Shown here piece after piece: positions 48,807 through 58,000 of a DNA stretch of 64,000 nucleotides. The notes below the pieces were generated by a model. That model was not told the DNA's origin and searched no databases. It saw nothing but the letters and a program-made list of their open reading frames with translations. Position numbers and translations under genes: made by a program. Within the stretch, counting starts at the first letter, position 1. Each line of letters opens with the position of its first letter. Origin of the DNA: Ensifer sp. WSM1721 (GTDB lineage Bacteria > Pseudomonadota > Alphaproteobacteria > Rhizobiales > Rhizobiaceae); NCBI RefSeq assembly GCF_000513895.2, contig NZ_CP165783.1, forward strand, positions 496,001-560,000, in the 5' to 3' direction.

Positions 48807-49988
48807 ATGCTTGACGTCATTATAGGCTGGCTAAACGATCACGCTATTCCACGTATGGCCAATGAGGGCACAGATTGGTTAAAAGGGGGTTATGCCGAGC
48901 GCTTCGACTGGAGCGGTAAGCGTTTCGATCCGGGTTTCAAGCGTGTACGGGTTACGGCGAGACAGATTTACGCCTTTTCTCATGCCGCCTTAGGTGGTGC
49001 GCCTGAAGCTTTGCGGGCAGCCGAGCACGGCATGCAGTTTCTTTTGCGCAAGGCCAAGCTGAGCAACGGTTTATTCGCGTCCAAACTATCAACGGATGGA
49101 ACCTGCCTGGATGCGACTGCTGATCTCTATGATTTGGCATTCGTCCTCTTCGCGCTAGCGTGGTGGTATCGATTGACGGACGATGCGGCGGCGCTTCGTG
49201 TAGCAGAAGAGACACTGAGCGCTCTTCGCCGTGAGCTTCGTCATCCGTCGCAACGCGGTTTCCTCCATCGATCCGGTGAGGGCGCGCCTTATCAACAGAA
49301 CCCGCACATGCATCTATTGGAAGCCTCCATTTTTCTCGCCGCATTCAGCGATCGGGATATCTTTCACACATTGGCGAGGGAACTTTTCGACCTCGCGGCT
49401 GGGACCTTCTTCGATCCCGAGACAGAGACGCTCGCGGAGTTTTATGGTGAAGGGTGGAGGCGGCCCGATGATTCGGGCTCGGTTATTGTGGAGCCCGGTC
49501 ATCATTTCGAGTGGTGCTGGCTACTAAGCCGCTACACTGCACTCACAGGTGACAAGTCGGCTTTGGGAATAGCCGAGAAATTGTTTTCGTTCGCCGAGCG
49601 TCACGGTTTTGACACTGAGACCGGCCTAATTCTCGACGCTGTCGACACCGCGGGTCGTGTGCTGAAAGCAGATTTTCGTTCATGGCCCAACCTTGAATAC
49701 GTCAAAGCCATAGTTGCCATGCAGGAGATTTACCCCAACGATGATCGTTTCTCTGATGAGAGGCTCGACGAAGCGGTTCAGCGTGTTTTTACTTACTTCC
49801 TACGCCCTAAAAGGTCGGAAAAGGCGTCCGTGCCGGAGGGACTGTGGGTGGATTACCTTCACGGAAAGGACTTTTCCCCAAAGGTTGATCACATTCCGGT
49901 TTCAACCTTTTACCACCTATCCTTTGCGTTTATGGAGGTAACCCGACGCCGCACTGGCCGGGACATGTTCTCCGGTCTTCCGTGGTGA
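48807..49988 (+). CDS. AGE-family epimerase/isomerase (N-acylglucosamine 2-epimerase or mannose isomerase type)
   Basis: 393 residues forming the (alpha/alpha)6 barrel typical of the AGE family. Conserved motifs include VRVTARQIYAFSHA near residue 50, NPHMHLLEA near 172, VEPGHHFEWCWLL near 230 and PVSTFYHLSF near the end, with the His and Glu/Arg residues used in proton transfer. Family members interconvert N-acetylglucosamine and N-acetylmannosamine, or mannose and fructose or their phosphates. Next to a ManC-like gene at the window end and capsule genes, a sugar-precursor role, perhaps mannose phosphate isomerisation, is likely. The substrate is not settled by the sequence. It is probably the first gene of the rightward operon. 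Confidence 0.85.
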   Translation: MLDVIIGWLNDHAIPRMANEGTDWLKGGYAERFDWSGKRFDPGFKRVRVTARQIYAFSHAALGGAPEALRAAEHGMQFLLRKAKLSNGLFASKLSTDGTCLDATADLYDLAFVLFALAWWYRLTDDAAALRVAEETLSALRRELRHPSQRGFLHRSGEGAPYQQNPHMHLLEASIFLAAFSDRDIFHTLARELFDLAAGTFFDPETETLAEFYGEGWRRPDDSGSVIVEPGHHFEWCWLLSRYTALTGDKSALGIAEKLFSFAERHGFDTETGLILDAVDTAGRVLKADFRSWPNLEYVKAIVAMQEIYPNDDRFSDERLDEAVQRVFTYFLRPKRSEKASVPEGLWVDYLHGKDFSPKVDHIPVSTFYHLSFAFMEVTRRRTGRDMFSGLPW

Positions 49989-50045
49989 TCGGTGGTTGGT
50001 GACCATACGAGCCGGTCGGCTCACATACAGCGATAAGGTTCAAGA

Positions 50046-51503
50046 ATGTTTGCATCCAAAATGCGGCATACAGATTTTAGCGGCGCAGCTATTTTAGTGG
50101 TGGGCGATTTGATGCTCGACCGTTATCGATACGGCTCAGTTTCACGGATATCTCCGGAGGCCCCTGTTCCGGTCCTGCTTGCAAAACGCGAAATGTCGAT
50201 GCTGGGAGGAGCCGGCAACGTGGTGGCAAATGCAGTTGCGCTAGGAGGCAGATGCGGCTTGATAAGCATCATAGGTGACGATGATGCCGGCCGTGAATGT
50301 GAGTCCTTGCTTTCCTCTTTGCCGAGATGCAAGGCCGAACTCGTAGTTGACCGCGGGCGTCGGACAACGACCAAAACGCGTTTCGTGAGTGGGAGTCAGC
50401 AGCTTCTGAGGTGTGATGAGGAAGACCTGCACGCATTCGATGGAACGATTACTGAGCGGCTGATTTATGCTTTTGAGCAAGCCGTCGGAGAATATCAGGT
50501 TGTTGCCCTTTCGGACTATGGAAAGGGCGTACTCCACGACGCGGTTCTGCGTCATATAATGCAGAAATCTCGAGCCTTATCGATTCCGGTAATCGTCGAT
50601 CCCAAGCGGAAGGATTTCTCCTCCTATGAAGGGGCCAGCGTGATAAAGCCGAATCGGTCGGAGCTATCGGCCGCCACGAATTATCCTTGTGTGACCGCGG
50701 ACGAATGCGAGATAGCTGCGCGGCATCTCTCGTCGATCACAGGTGCAGACATATTGGTTACGATGTCTGAGCAGGGGATGGTGTTATACGAGAGAGGGAA
50801 ACCGGCTGTTCATTCACATGCCACCACAACCGAGGTTTTCGACGTTTCCGGTGCCGGTGATACTGCGCTAGCGGTCTTTTGTTCGGCGCTTGCGGTTCAT
50901 TACTCGAAGGAGCAGGCGACCTTCCTTGCCAACGCGGCTGCTGGTGCTGTTGTGCGTAAATTGGGAACCGCTGTTTTGTCCCCCGAAGAGCTTAACAGGG
51001 AGCTGAACCGCATTAACCAGCCGCTGGTCGAAGTGATTTGCAATCTGGAGACTGCTAAGGAGCAGGTGGCGCATTGGAAACAAGAAGGTCTTTCGGTGGG
51101 CTTCACAAACGGTTGCTTCGACATAGTTCACGCCGGACACATAGAGCTCCTGAGACAAGCGGCGGAAAAGTGCGATCGACTTGTTGTAGGCTTAAACAGC
51201 GACGCGTCGGTATCGCGCTTGAAAGGCCCCCAGAGGCCGATTCAACCAGCGGCTTCACGAGCTGCTGTCTTGGCCGCACTGCAGCACGTCGACATGGTCG
51301 TCGTCTTCGAGGATGATACACCTTTTAAGCTGATCGAGGCGTTGAGGCCAACCGACCTGATCAAAGGCGCGGACTACACCGAGGACAAGGTCGTGGGAGC
51401 GGATGTTGTCAAGCAACATGGAGGCAGGGTCCACCTTATCGAATTAGTGCCGGGATTGTCTACCACTCGCGCGGTCGAGCGGATTAGAGCGTATAGCGCC
51501 TAG
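50046..51503 (+). CDS. hldE: Bifunctional heptose-7-phosphate kinase / heptose-1-phosphate adenylyltransferase
   Basis: 485 residues with the two HldE domains in order. Residues 1-325 are a ribokinase-type kinase (GGAGNVVANAVALGG, VDPKRKDFSSYEGASVIKPN, catalytic DVSGAGDTALAVF near 264-276). Residues 350-485 are a nucleotidyltransferase (FTNGCFDIVHAGH with the HxGH motif, RLKGPQRPIQ, GADYTEDKVVGAD). The enzyme phosphorylates D-glycero-beta-D-manno-heptose 7-phosphate at C1 and, after GmhB acts, transfers AMP to give ADP-heptose. Both active sites look intact. hldD follows, and gmhB lies at 61633. A short GAGCC/GGCTC hairpin lies upstream at 50009-50022. Confidence 0.96.
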   Translation: MFASKMRHTDFSGAAILVVGDLMLDRYRYGSVSRISPEAPVPVLLAKREMSMLGGAGNVVANAVALGGRCGLISIIGDDDAGRECESLLSSLPRCKAELVVDRGRRTTTKTRFVSGSQQLLRCDEEDLHAFDGTITERLIYAFEQAVGEYQVVALSDYGKGVLHDAVLRHIMQKSRALSIPVIVDPKRKDFSSYEGASVIKPNRSELSAATNYPCVTADECEIAARHLSSITGADILVTMSEQGMVLYERGKPAVHSHATTTEVFDVSGAGDTALAVFCSALAVHYSKEQATFLANAAAGAVVRKLGTAVLSPEELNRELNRINQPLVEVICNLETAKEQVAHWKQEGLSVGFTNGCFDIVHAGHIELLRQAAEKCDRLVVGLNSDASVSRLKGPQRPIQPAASRAAVLAALQHVDMVVVFEDDTPFKLIEALRPTDLIKGADYTEDKVVGADVVKQHGGRVHLIELVPGLSTTRAVERIRAYSA

Positions 51504-51549
51504 ACTTCGCGCGGCCGATACACCCAGGAAAGACGCAGGAGCTACGTAA

Positions 51550-52527
51550 ATGATATTGGTTACAGGGGGCGCCGGCTTTATCGGCTCAAATGTAGTCGAG
51601 GCACTCTCAGAAACGCGTGTAGTGGCAATATGTGACTGGTTTGGTAGCGACGATAAATGGAAGAACGTGCGGAATGCCTCTGTAGAGGATTTCGTCCTGC
51701 CCAGCGATCTGCCCGATTGGCTCGCCCGCCGGGGGGATTCCCTCAGCGGAATCATTCACATGGGTGCAATAAGTGCCACTACTGAACGCGACGTCGATCG
51801 TATAATCGTTAATAACCTGCAACTTAGTCGATCGCTTTGGGACTTTGCTGCAGCCAGGGAAATCCCGTTCATATACGCCTCTTCAGCGGCAACATACGGC
51901 AATGGCGAGCAGGGGTTTATTGATCGCAGCGATTGGGAATATCTTGCTACCTTGCGTCCACTTAACCCATATGGCTGGAGCAAGTTGGCGTTCGACCGGC
52001 AAGTGCTGGGAATCGCCAGCCGAGATTTGCCTGCGCCTCCCAAATGGGCCGGGCTAAAATTCTTCAACGTCTATGGCCCGCGTGAAGGTCATAAAGGAGG
52101 CATGCGCTCTGTTCCTTACAGCAACTATGACACTCTGCGCAGAGGCGAGCCGTTGCGGCTGTTTAAATCCGAGCGGTCCGACTACGAGCATGGCGGACAA
52201 AAACGCGACTTTGTGTACGTCGGAGATTGTGTTCAGACGATAATCTGGATGCTGGATAACGAGTTTAAGAGCGACCTTTACAACGTCGGTACCGGGCGCG
52301 CTGAAACGTGGCTGGACGTTGCTCGCGCCATGTTCGCAGCGATGGATCGCGAGCCACAGATAGAATTTATCGATATGCCGGAGTCGTTGAGAGGCCGCTA
52401 TCAGTATATGACGGAGGCATCCATGTCGAAGTTGGCTGCGGTTGGCTGCCCAATTCCGGCCACCAGCTTACGCGATGGAGTGGCGGCAACTTATCGCTAT
52501 CTAGAGGCGGAGTCCGCGGATTGCTGA
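51550..52527 (+). CDS. hldD: ADP-L-glycero-D-manno-heptose 6-epimerase
   Basis: 325 residues, an extended short-chain dehydrogenase. The NADP-binding motif TGGAGFIGSN is at residues 5-14, followed by the family-specific DWFGSDDKWKN. IIHMGAISATTE, YASSAATYGNGE and the catalytic YGWSK (Tyr about 141, Lys about 145) are all present. FFNVYGPREGHKGGM and the C-terminal LRGRYQYMTEA segment are typical of HldD. It converts ADP-D-glycero-D-manno-heptose to the L-glycero form used in LPS cores and some capsules. It lies 46 bases after hldE in the same operon. Confidence 0.96.
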   Translation: MILVTGGAGFIGSNVVEALSETRVVAICDWFGSDDKWKNVRNASVEDFVLPSDLPDWLARRGDSLSGIIHMGAISATTERDVDRIIVNNLQLSRSLWDFAAAREIPFIYASSAATYGNGEQGFIDRSDWEYLATLRPLNPYGWSKLAFDRQVLGIASRDLPAPPKWAGLKFFNVYGPREGHKGGMRSVPYSNYDTLRRGEPLRLFKSERSDYEHGGQKRDFVYVGDCVQTIIWMLDNEFKSDLYNVGTGRAETWLDVARAMFAAMDREPQIEFIDMPESLRGRYQYMTEASMSKLAAVGCPIPATSLRDGVAATYRYLEAESADC

Positions 52528-52559
52528 CGATACGGGTTAGTTAGAAATGACGATGAGAA

Positions 52560-53750
52560 GTGGCCAGTATGCGTCGTGAGCCGGTATATCTCGGCGGACC
52601 GTCCGAACACACACTATGGGGTGAGCTTAAGAGCATCGGCCTGTGGGGTGTGATTTCGCGACGCTATGCGCTCTCTTTGTTTCTCGCTGTTTTCGCCGCG
52701 CCCACCATCTGGGCAGTTTTGTATTACGGCGTCATTTCATCGGATCGCTACATCTCGGAGGCCAAATTCATTGTTCGCGGCCTGAACGGCAATCAGGTAG
52801 GTGGGCTCTCGGTGTTGTTGCGAACCTTTGGCATATCTCGCGCAAACGAAGACTCCTACGCAATCCAAGCGTATGTCGTGTCTCGAGATGCCTTGCGAGA
52901 GCTTCAAAGGAAAATAGATGTCGTAGGCGTATACACTCGTCCAGAGGCCGATTTTCTGACTGGGTACTCTCATTTATTTTCCTCAGGTAGTTTTGATAAG
53001 TTTTATGATTACTATCAGGATCAGGTTATACTTGAGGAAGACATAGAGACTGGAATATCAACCTTGTACGTTTCTGCGTACCGGCCAGAAGATGCAAAGG
53101 CGATAGCGGATCAACTTCTCCTGTTAAGTGAGGAGAAAGTAAACGCCATGAACCTGCGCGCGCGCGAAGATGCGGTTCAAACGGCGCGCGCCACCTTAAC
53201 GTCAGCAGAAGCGCGGTTGATTGAAGCTCATCGGCAGCTCACCGAATTTAGGAACGCACAATCGCTTGTCGACCCAACTCTAAGTGCAAGCGGCAACTTT
53301 GAAGTTATCGCAAACTTACTTTCGGAGCTTGCGGAAAAAGAGGTCTCACTGCGTTTCGTGCGGGAAAATTCGCAAGACAATCCAAATATTAGGGAGCTTG
53401 AAAGCCGCGTTAGATCGCTTAAGGAGCAAATCGAACTGGAAAAAGGCAAAATCGCCGGATCTGATGATGCTTTGGCCACCAAACTTGGAAGCTACGAGGA
53501 ACTCGTGCTACGACGTTCGCTCGCTGAGAAGGAATACGAAACTGCAGCGAATTCGCTGGAGCAAGCACGACAGGAAGCCGGCCGCAAGCAGGTTTATCTG
53601 GAGGCCGTCGTACGACCGAATTTGCCTGACAAATCTGAGGAGCCGAAAAGACTGCGGTACATTTTCACCGTGGCGCTCTTATCTTTCTCCAGCTTCGTTA
53701 TGATTTACCTTCTCGTGTCAGGCAGTCGAGAACATCTGAATATCCACTAA
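52560..53750 (+). CDS. Capsule polysaccharide export inner-membrane protein (KpsE/RkpR-like), first copy
   Basis: 396 residues from GTG 52560; ATG 52569 is an alternative start. One transmembrane segment lies near residues 38-58 (LSLFLAVFAAPTIWAVLYYG) and another near the C-terminus (YIFTVALLSFSSFVMIYLLV). Between them is a periplasmic Wzz-like domain (SDRYISEAKFIVRG, SYAIQAYVVSRDAL) and a long coiled coil from about 190 to 335. KpsE/BexC/CtrB proteins link the KpsMT ABC transporter to the outer-membrane channel. It directly precedes the KpsM-like gene. Like the copy at 54605, it keeps the SRDA and PNLPD motifs. Confidence 0.9.
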   Translation: MASMRREPVYLGGPSEHTLWGELKSIGLWGVISRRYALSLFLAVFAAPTIWAVLYYGVISSDRYISEAKFIVRGLNGNQVGGLSVLLRTFGISRANEDSYAIQAYVVSRDALRELQRKIDVVGVYTRPEADFLTGYSHLFSSGSFDKFYDYYQDQVILEEDIETGISTLYVSAYRPEDAKAIADQLLLLSEEKVNAMNLRAREDAVQTARATLTSAEARLIEAHRQLTEFRNAQSLVDPTLSASGNFEVIANLLSELAEKEVSLRFVRENSQDNPNIRELESRVRSLKEQIELEKGKIAGSDDALATKLGSYEELVLRRSLAEKEYETAANSLEQARQEAGRKQVYLEAVVRPNLPDKSEEPKRLRYIFTVALLSFSSFVMIYLLVSGSREHLNIH

Positions 53751-53762
53751 GATAGATGTGAG

Positions 53763-54557
53763 TTGATCGTGCAGCCCGGCATAACGCTCGAGAAAATCGC
53801 CAAAAAACGACGCACTATCAACGCGTTGCTTATACGGGAATTGATGCAACGCTTTGGACACGGAAATATCGGTTTCATGTGGCTGGTCGGAGAGCCGCTG
53901 ATATTGACGGTGGGTGTAATGATCGTGTGGTCGCTTATCTACGGGGAGGAGAATCATGGGGTCAAGGTTATCCCTCTTGTCTTAACGGGCTACAGCATGC
54001 TGACCCTGTGGCGTCACATGGTTGCGCGATTTACACATAGCTTCCGTCATAACTCAGGCCTGCTTTTCCATCGAGTAATCAGACCCGTAGACATTCTGAT
54101 CGCCCGAGGGTTACTCGAAGCCATCGGAACACTGGTCGCTTTTTTCGTCGCATACGTTCCGCTGAGACTTCTGGATTATATTGATCCCATCGACGACTAC
54201 CTTGTGCTGCTAACGGCGTGGTTCCTTATGTGTGTTCTGACGTTTGGCGTGGCGCTCACGATATCTTGCCTCACGGAACTCTCGGACACGTTGGAAAGAT
54301 TTGTGCAACCAGTAATGTATCTGCTGCTACCTCTAACGGGGGCGTTCTATATGGTCAGCTGGCTGCCAGAAACGGCTAGAGAAATCGCTTTGCTATCACC
54401 TATGGTTCACGCAAACGAGATGTTCCGAGGGGGCTTTTTCGGAGCTGCTGTTCCCACCTATTGGGATGCAGGATATCTTGCACTATGGGCTTTGGCTGTG
54501 AACGCCGTGGGGTGGTCATTGGTGCGCAAAGCACAGGATCATATTGAGATTGAATGA
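53763..54557 (+). CDS. kpsM: Capsule polysaccharide ABC transporter permease (KpsM-like)
   Basis: 264 residues, the usual KpsM length, with a TTG or GTG start. The N-terminus has the family motif INALLIRELMQRFGHGNIGF leading into the first membrane span (WLVGEPLILTVGVMIVWSL). Five further hydrophobic segments follow, ending in a basic tail. It forms the membrane channel through which finished polysaccharide leaves the cytoplasm, together with the ATPase at 55812. It sits between two KpsE-like genes in one operon; the rhizobial equivalent is RkpT. Confidence 0.92.
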   Translation: MIVQPGITLEKIAKKRRTINALLIRELMQRFGHGNIGFMWLVGEPLILTVGVMIVWSLIYGEENHGVKVIPLVLTGYSMLTLWRHMVARFTHSFRHNSGLLFHRVIRPVDILIARGLLEAIGTLVAFFVAYVPLRLLDYIDPIDDYLVLLTAWFLMCVLTFGVALTISCLTELSDTLERFVQPVMYLLLPLTGAFYMVSWLPETAREIALLSPMVHANEMFRGGFFGAAVPTYWDAGYLALWALAVNAVGWSLVRKAQDHIEIE

Positions 54558-54604
54558 TCGTATCGCAACGATTCTGCCGCGACGCGTGATGCGAAGGGTC
54601 TGTC

Positions 54605-55810
54605 ATGACTACAAACGTAAAGTTGGATGAGAATGAGCAGCTGCTCACTCTTACGCCAGCGTCAATAAAAGGCGAGCTCCAAGCTTTTCCTTCCGCTCGA
54701 GCGATTCAGCCGCAATCAGCTAGGATCTGGGAGAAGGGCCGGCAATCTCTCCTTTTCCTTTCATGCGTCGTAATCCCGCTGCTCTTGAGCGTGATTTACA
54801 ACTTTGTCATCGCTTCTGAACGATTTACGTCTACGGCGTCGTTTATCGTTCGGGAGAACCAAAGTTCAAACGGCTTGCTTTCGCTGGTTGCGAGCAATGG
54901 GATAAGTCGATCGGATGACAACAGTTACGCGATTGTCGAATATATGCAGTCGCGGGACGCGATTTCGTGGTTGAACTCGGACGGGCTATTAGAGCGAGTG
55001 TTCAATGCAGGCGGCGTTGACGTATTCTCCAAATTCCCCTCCTTTTTCTCCGGTCGAACGAAGGAAGACTTGTTTCAGCACTTCCAGAGCTACGTTGATG
55101 TTGAATTCAAGCAAGTGACGGGAGTAACTACAATCTCGGTGCAAGCCTTTAATCCAGCTGATGCAAAAGCGTTAGCAGACAAGTTGCTGCAGGGTGCCGA
55201 GTCGCTCGTTAACCTATTGAATGAAAGAATTCGTGCTGATTCCATCAGGAGCGCGAGCTCCATGGTTGAGGAGGCAACTGCGGATTTGCAGGCTGTTCAG
55301 AAACAGCTTACCGACTTCAGAAACGACGAAGGGATCTTGGATCCTGGAGCTGAGGCCACGATTTCGAACAAAGTTCTTACTGGGACTATGGGCGAAATAT
55401 CGAAAGTGAACGCACAGTTATCAGTGTTGCTCGCGACGACACCGAATAGCCCGGCAATTCGGCAGTTGCAAGGCAAGAGAGATGCGCTAGAGAAGCAATT
55501 GTCTCGTCAGCGAGACGCTCTCGCGGGCGGCAACGATTCTTTGGCGAAGAAAATTGAGGCCTACGAGCAAGTTTCCTTGCAACGAAAGCTCGCGGAAAAG
55601 AGGCTCCTAAGCGCGGTAGCTTCTCTCGCCGCAGCTAAGCAGGATTTCGAGGGTAAGCGGATATATGTCGCAAGGGTTGTTGAGCCCAATTTGCCTGATC
55701 GCTTTTCGCATCCTCGGGGCTTCCTGAATGTTTTCCTAACTCTCGCGATCGGCTTCGCTATATTCTGGATCGTACGATCAATGATGCGGCTTCTACTCGA
55801 GGAGGTCTGA
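54605..55810 (+). CDS. Capsule polysaccharide export inner-membrane protein (KpsE/RkpR-like), second copy
   Basis: 401 residues. A cytoplasmic N-terminus of about 50 residues precedes the first membrane span (SLLFLSCVVIPLLLSVIYNF). The periplasmic domain keeps the paralogue's landmarks (SERFTSTASFIVRENQ, DNSYAIVEYMQSRDAISWL), then a coiled coil from about 205 to 345, a VVEPNLPDR motif and a C-terminal span (FLNVFLTLAIGFAIFWIV). It has the same architecture as the protein at 52560, but the sequence is clearly diverged, so this is not a recent duplication. Its stop is one base before the KpsT-like start. Confidence 0.9.
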   Translation: MTTNVKLDENEQLLTLTPASIKGELQAFPSARAIQPQSARIWEKGRQSLLFLSCVVIPLLLSVIYNFVIASERFTSTASFIVRENQSSNGLLSLVASNGISRSDDNSYAIVEYMQSRDAISWLNSDGLLERVFNAGGVDVFSKFPSFFSGRTKEDLFQHFQSYVDVEFKQVTGVTTISVQAFNPADAKALADKLLQGAESLVNLLNERIRADSIRSASSMVEEATADLQAVQKQLTDFRNDEGILDPGAEATISNKVLTGTMGEISKVNAQLSVLLATTPNSPAIRQLQGKRDALEKQLSRQRDALAGGNDSLAKKIEAYEQVSLQRKLAEKRLLSAVASLAAAKQDFEGKRIYVARVVEPNLPDRFSHPRGFLNVFLTLAIGFAIFWIVRSMMRLLLEEV

Positions 55811-55811
55811 A

Positions 55812-56507
55812 TTGATTGTTGCGCCCATCGCCACCGATATCGTGCCCTATGGCAACAGGAGCATAGCGCTCCAGAATATTAGGAAAACATATCATACGCC
55901 CACCGGCCCCAAAACGGTTCTTGACGGTGTCTCTTTTGATATCAAGAAGGGAGAGAAAATTGCCGTTTTGGGTCGCAATGGAGCCGGCAAATCCACTCTC
56001 GTGAAATTGATTGGGGGAGTCGAGAGGCCAACGAGTGGCACCATCCAACGTGGAATGAGCATGTCGTGGCCGCTGGCGTTCGGCGGGGGATTTGAGCCGT
56101 CCATGACGGGCCTGGACAATATCCGATTCATTGCAAGACTCTATAATCGTCCGATAGAGGAAACGATAGAGGCAGTGGATGATTTTGCAGAACTTGGTCG
56201 CAATCTCATCATGCCCGTGAAGTCGTATTCCTCGGGCATGAGAGCGCGGTTGGCGTTTGCGCTTACACTAGCGATAGACTTTGACTGTATGTTAATTGAC
56301 GAGGTAATATCGGTCGGCGATCAACGCTTTCATCGGAAGTGCCATGACGCGCTATTTGTTCAGCGAAAACATTGTTCAATGATCTTGGTTAGTCACGATA
56401 TTGCAATAATAAAATCTTACTGCAATAAAGCCTTAGTACTGAAGGGTGGTCGTGGTCGTGTTTTCACTGACGTGGATTTCGCCGTAGACATTTATTCGAC
56501 TTTATAA
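55812..56507 (+). CDS. kpsT: Capsule polysaccharide ABC transporter ATPase (KpsT-like)
   Basis: 231 residues from a TTG start preceded by GGAGG seven bases upstream. Walker A is GRNGAGKST near residue 53, signature SYSSGMRARL near 138 and Walker B CMLIDEV near 158. The short form without a C-terminal sugar-binding domain matches KpsT rather than Wzt. It powers export by the KpsM-like permease at 53763. The stop overlaps the next gene by one base (TAATG). The rhizobial equivalent is RkpS. Confidence 0.93.
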   Translation: MIVAPIATDIVPYGNRSIALQNIRKTYHTPTGPKTVLDGVSFDIKKGEKIAVLGRNGAGKSTLVKLIGGVERPTSGTIQRGMSMSWPLAFGGGFEPSMTGLDNIRFIARLYNRPIEETIEAVDDFAELGRNLIMPVKSYSSGMRARLAFALTLAIDFDCMLIDEVISVGDQRFHRKCHDALFVQRKHCSMILVSHDIAIIKSYCNKALVLKGGRGRVFTDVDFAVDIYSTL

Positions 56508-57559
56508 TGAGCTCGAATAGTATGATCTATGTGTTTTGTGGGCTTCCGTCGCCAAACGCCATCTTCGTTTCCAGGCTTGGCATTGATATCCTTCGTGAAC
56601 GCTTTGGGGACTTTCACTACATAGTCGCCAATTCTGCCAACCAGTTGCGAGAGGGGCTCGATCAGCGTGGTAACAGGCCTTGTATGCTCTACTTTGATGT
56701 GCCCGACGAAACGCTTAGTCAGGCAGTAGTGAGGAATGGTGTGCCGACGGTTTTGGTCGCAGAACCATTTGAACAAGCCGTACTGTACTCCATGCAGGCC
56801 CGGAGTTTTTCCTTTGACGAGGCAGTGCGCTTTGTAACTCAGTCGGTATCCGCTCTCTTTCCGATAGCTTCATCCGAAACGATAGCCCCCCTCAAGCTCG
56901 GTTCACACCTGAACGAGCTCGAAAGTCTGGTCAATCGCATCTCTCTCTCCTTGGGATTCTCGCTAAGCGCCAGCAACATTCACAACATTCTGTCCCTGTA
57001 CCGGCAAGGGGAAAACGCTCAGAAGTCGCTTTCTGAGATTGTGCTTCAGAGAATTGAGCATACTGCTGACGCGAGGACTCGCGCGCGTGAACTAAAGCGC
57101 GAGGACATAGAAGCCCTCCGATCGGTGGCCGCGGGCTACAACTTGTTCATGGGAGGGCGGCGACCGCCGCGCCTAACCTGGCCCGTTTCCATGTGCTTGA
57201 ATGGCGAAAAGCCGCATCAAGGCGTCAAAGGCCCGATTGACCTGACGGGCCCCGCTCGCGTTCTGACTTTTGGCCCCTACCTGCACTTGCCAGTTGGCCG
57301 CTGGCGAGCGGAATTAACGTTCGCCGTGCGGGACAACCATTCAGGCAATAGTATTATGATTGATGCGATCGCAGACGGTGCGAGAGCAGCTGTAGGGCGA
57401 GCGGAGCTACCAACAAGCGGAAACTTTGTCACGTCACTGGATTTTCAGGTGAAGAAGCCACAGGACCCGATCGAAATCAGGACATTTATCGGGATCGGCG
57501 CAATAGAGGGAGAGATTGAACTTATAGATTTGACAATAGTAAGCCGTAACGGGTCCTAA
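56507..57559 (+). CDS. Unknown protein encoded next to the capsule ABC transporter
   Basis: 350 residues, starting inside the kpsT stop codon and so probably translationally coupled. The N-terminal 120 residues look like an alpha/beta fold of the sulfotransferase or glycosyltransferase kind (MIYVFCGLPSPNAIFVSRLG), but no phosphate-binding or catalytic motif is clear. The middle is helical. The last 110 residues resemble a small beta domain (GPARVLTFGPYLHLPVGRWRA) similar to carbohydrate-associated modules. No signal peptide is present. Coupling to kpsT suggests a cytoplasmic role in polysaccharide modification or export. I do not recognise a named family. Confidence 0.7.
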   Translation: MSSNSMIYVFCGLPSPNAIFVSRLGIDILRERFGDFHYIVANSANQLREGLDQRGNRPCMLYFDVPDETLSQAVVRNGVPTVLVAEPFEQAVLYSMQARSFSFDEAVRFVTQSVSALFPIASSETIAPLKLGSHLNELESLVNRISLSLGFSLSASNIHNILSLYRQGENAQKSLSEIVLQRIEHTADARTRARELKREDIEALRSVAAGYNLFMGGRRPPRLTWPVSMCLNGEKPHQGVKGPIDLTGPARVLTFGPYLHLPVGRWRAELTFAVRDNHSGNSIMIDAIADGARAAVGRAELPTSGNFVTSLDFQVKKPQDPIEIRTFIGIGAIEGEIELIDLTIVSRNGS

Positions 57560-58000
57560 GTGGGTCCCACTCTGACGATCACCCAACTTTGATCCTGATC
57601 CCCTGGGCGCTCGTGGCCGCTCTTATGGCACAGTCGTAGCCACGCGCATCAACGGACGCGTACGTATCAGATTGAGGTGAGCACGTCGGTCGAGCGTGGC
57701 CGGCGGTGGTCTCGGGAGGACAAGGAACGGCTTGTTGCAGCGACATTCGAGCCGCAGGCAAGTATTTTGGAGATCGCCCGATCGGCCGGCATGTGGCCGG
57801 GCCTTTCCGCTAGCGAAAAGGGAGCTCTGCCAAATTGATGGTTCCCGCCTAGGCTGCTAATTGACTTAATGAAAGGGGCGGCTTCGACGATGTGTCTCAT
57901 GTGCGTCTTGTGCCAAACAGGTGACAAGCTCATCGTCGATCTTGCTATCTACATCGCAGTTGGTTTAAGCCACTTCCCAGCGATTTGTGAGGGAGCTTGA
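57560..58000. other. Gap in the capsule cluster containing an IS66 scrap
   Basis: 440 bases without an intact gene. It contains a fragment of an IS66-type TnpA gene (57677-57838). The rest shows no open frame with protein character and no clear promoter. GAGGGA lies about eight bases before the next gene. Confidence 0.55.
57677..57838 (+). mobile_element. IS66-family TnpA fragment
   Basis: A 53-codon frame from a GTG encodes SVERGRRWSREDKERLVAAT followed by ASILEIARSAG, the DNA-binding N-terminus typical of the IS66 accessory protein TnpA. The frame then loses similarity and ends. No TnpB, TnpC or terminal inverted repeats are visible, so only a scrap of the element remains. Confidence 0.7.

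Noticed and set aside
50009..50022. GAGCC/GGCTC hairpin before hldE as a terminator
   Set aside because: The stem is only five or six pairs with no T-run, and the downstream gene appears to belong to the same operon.
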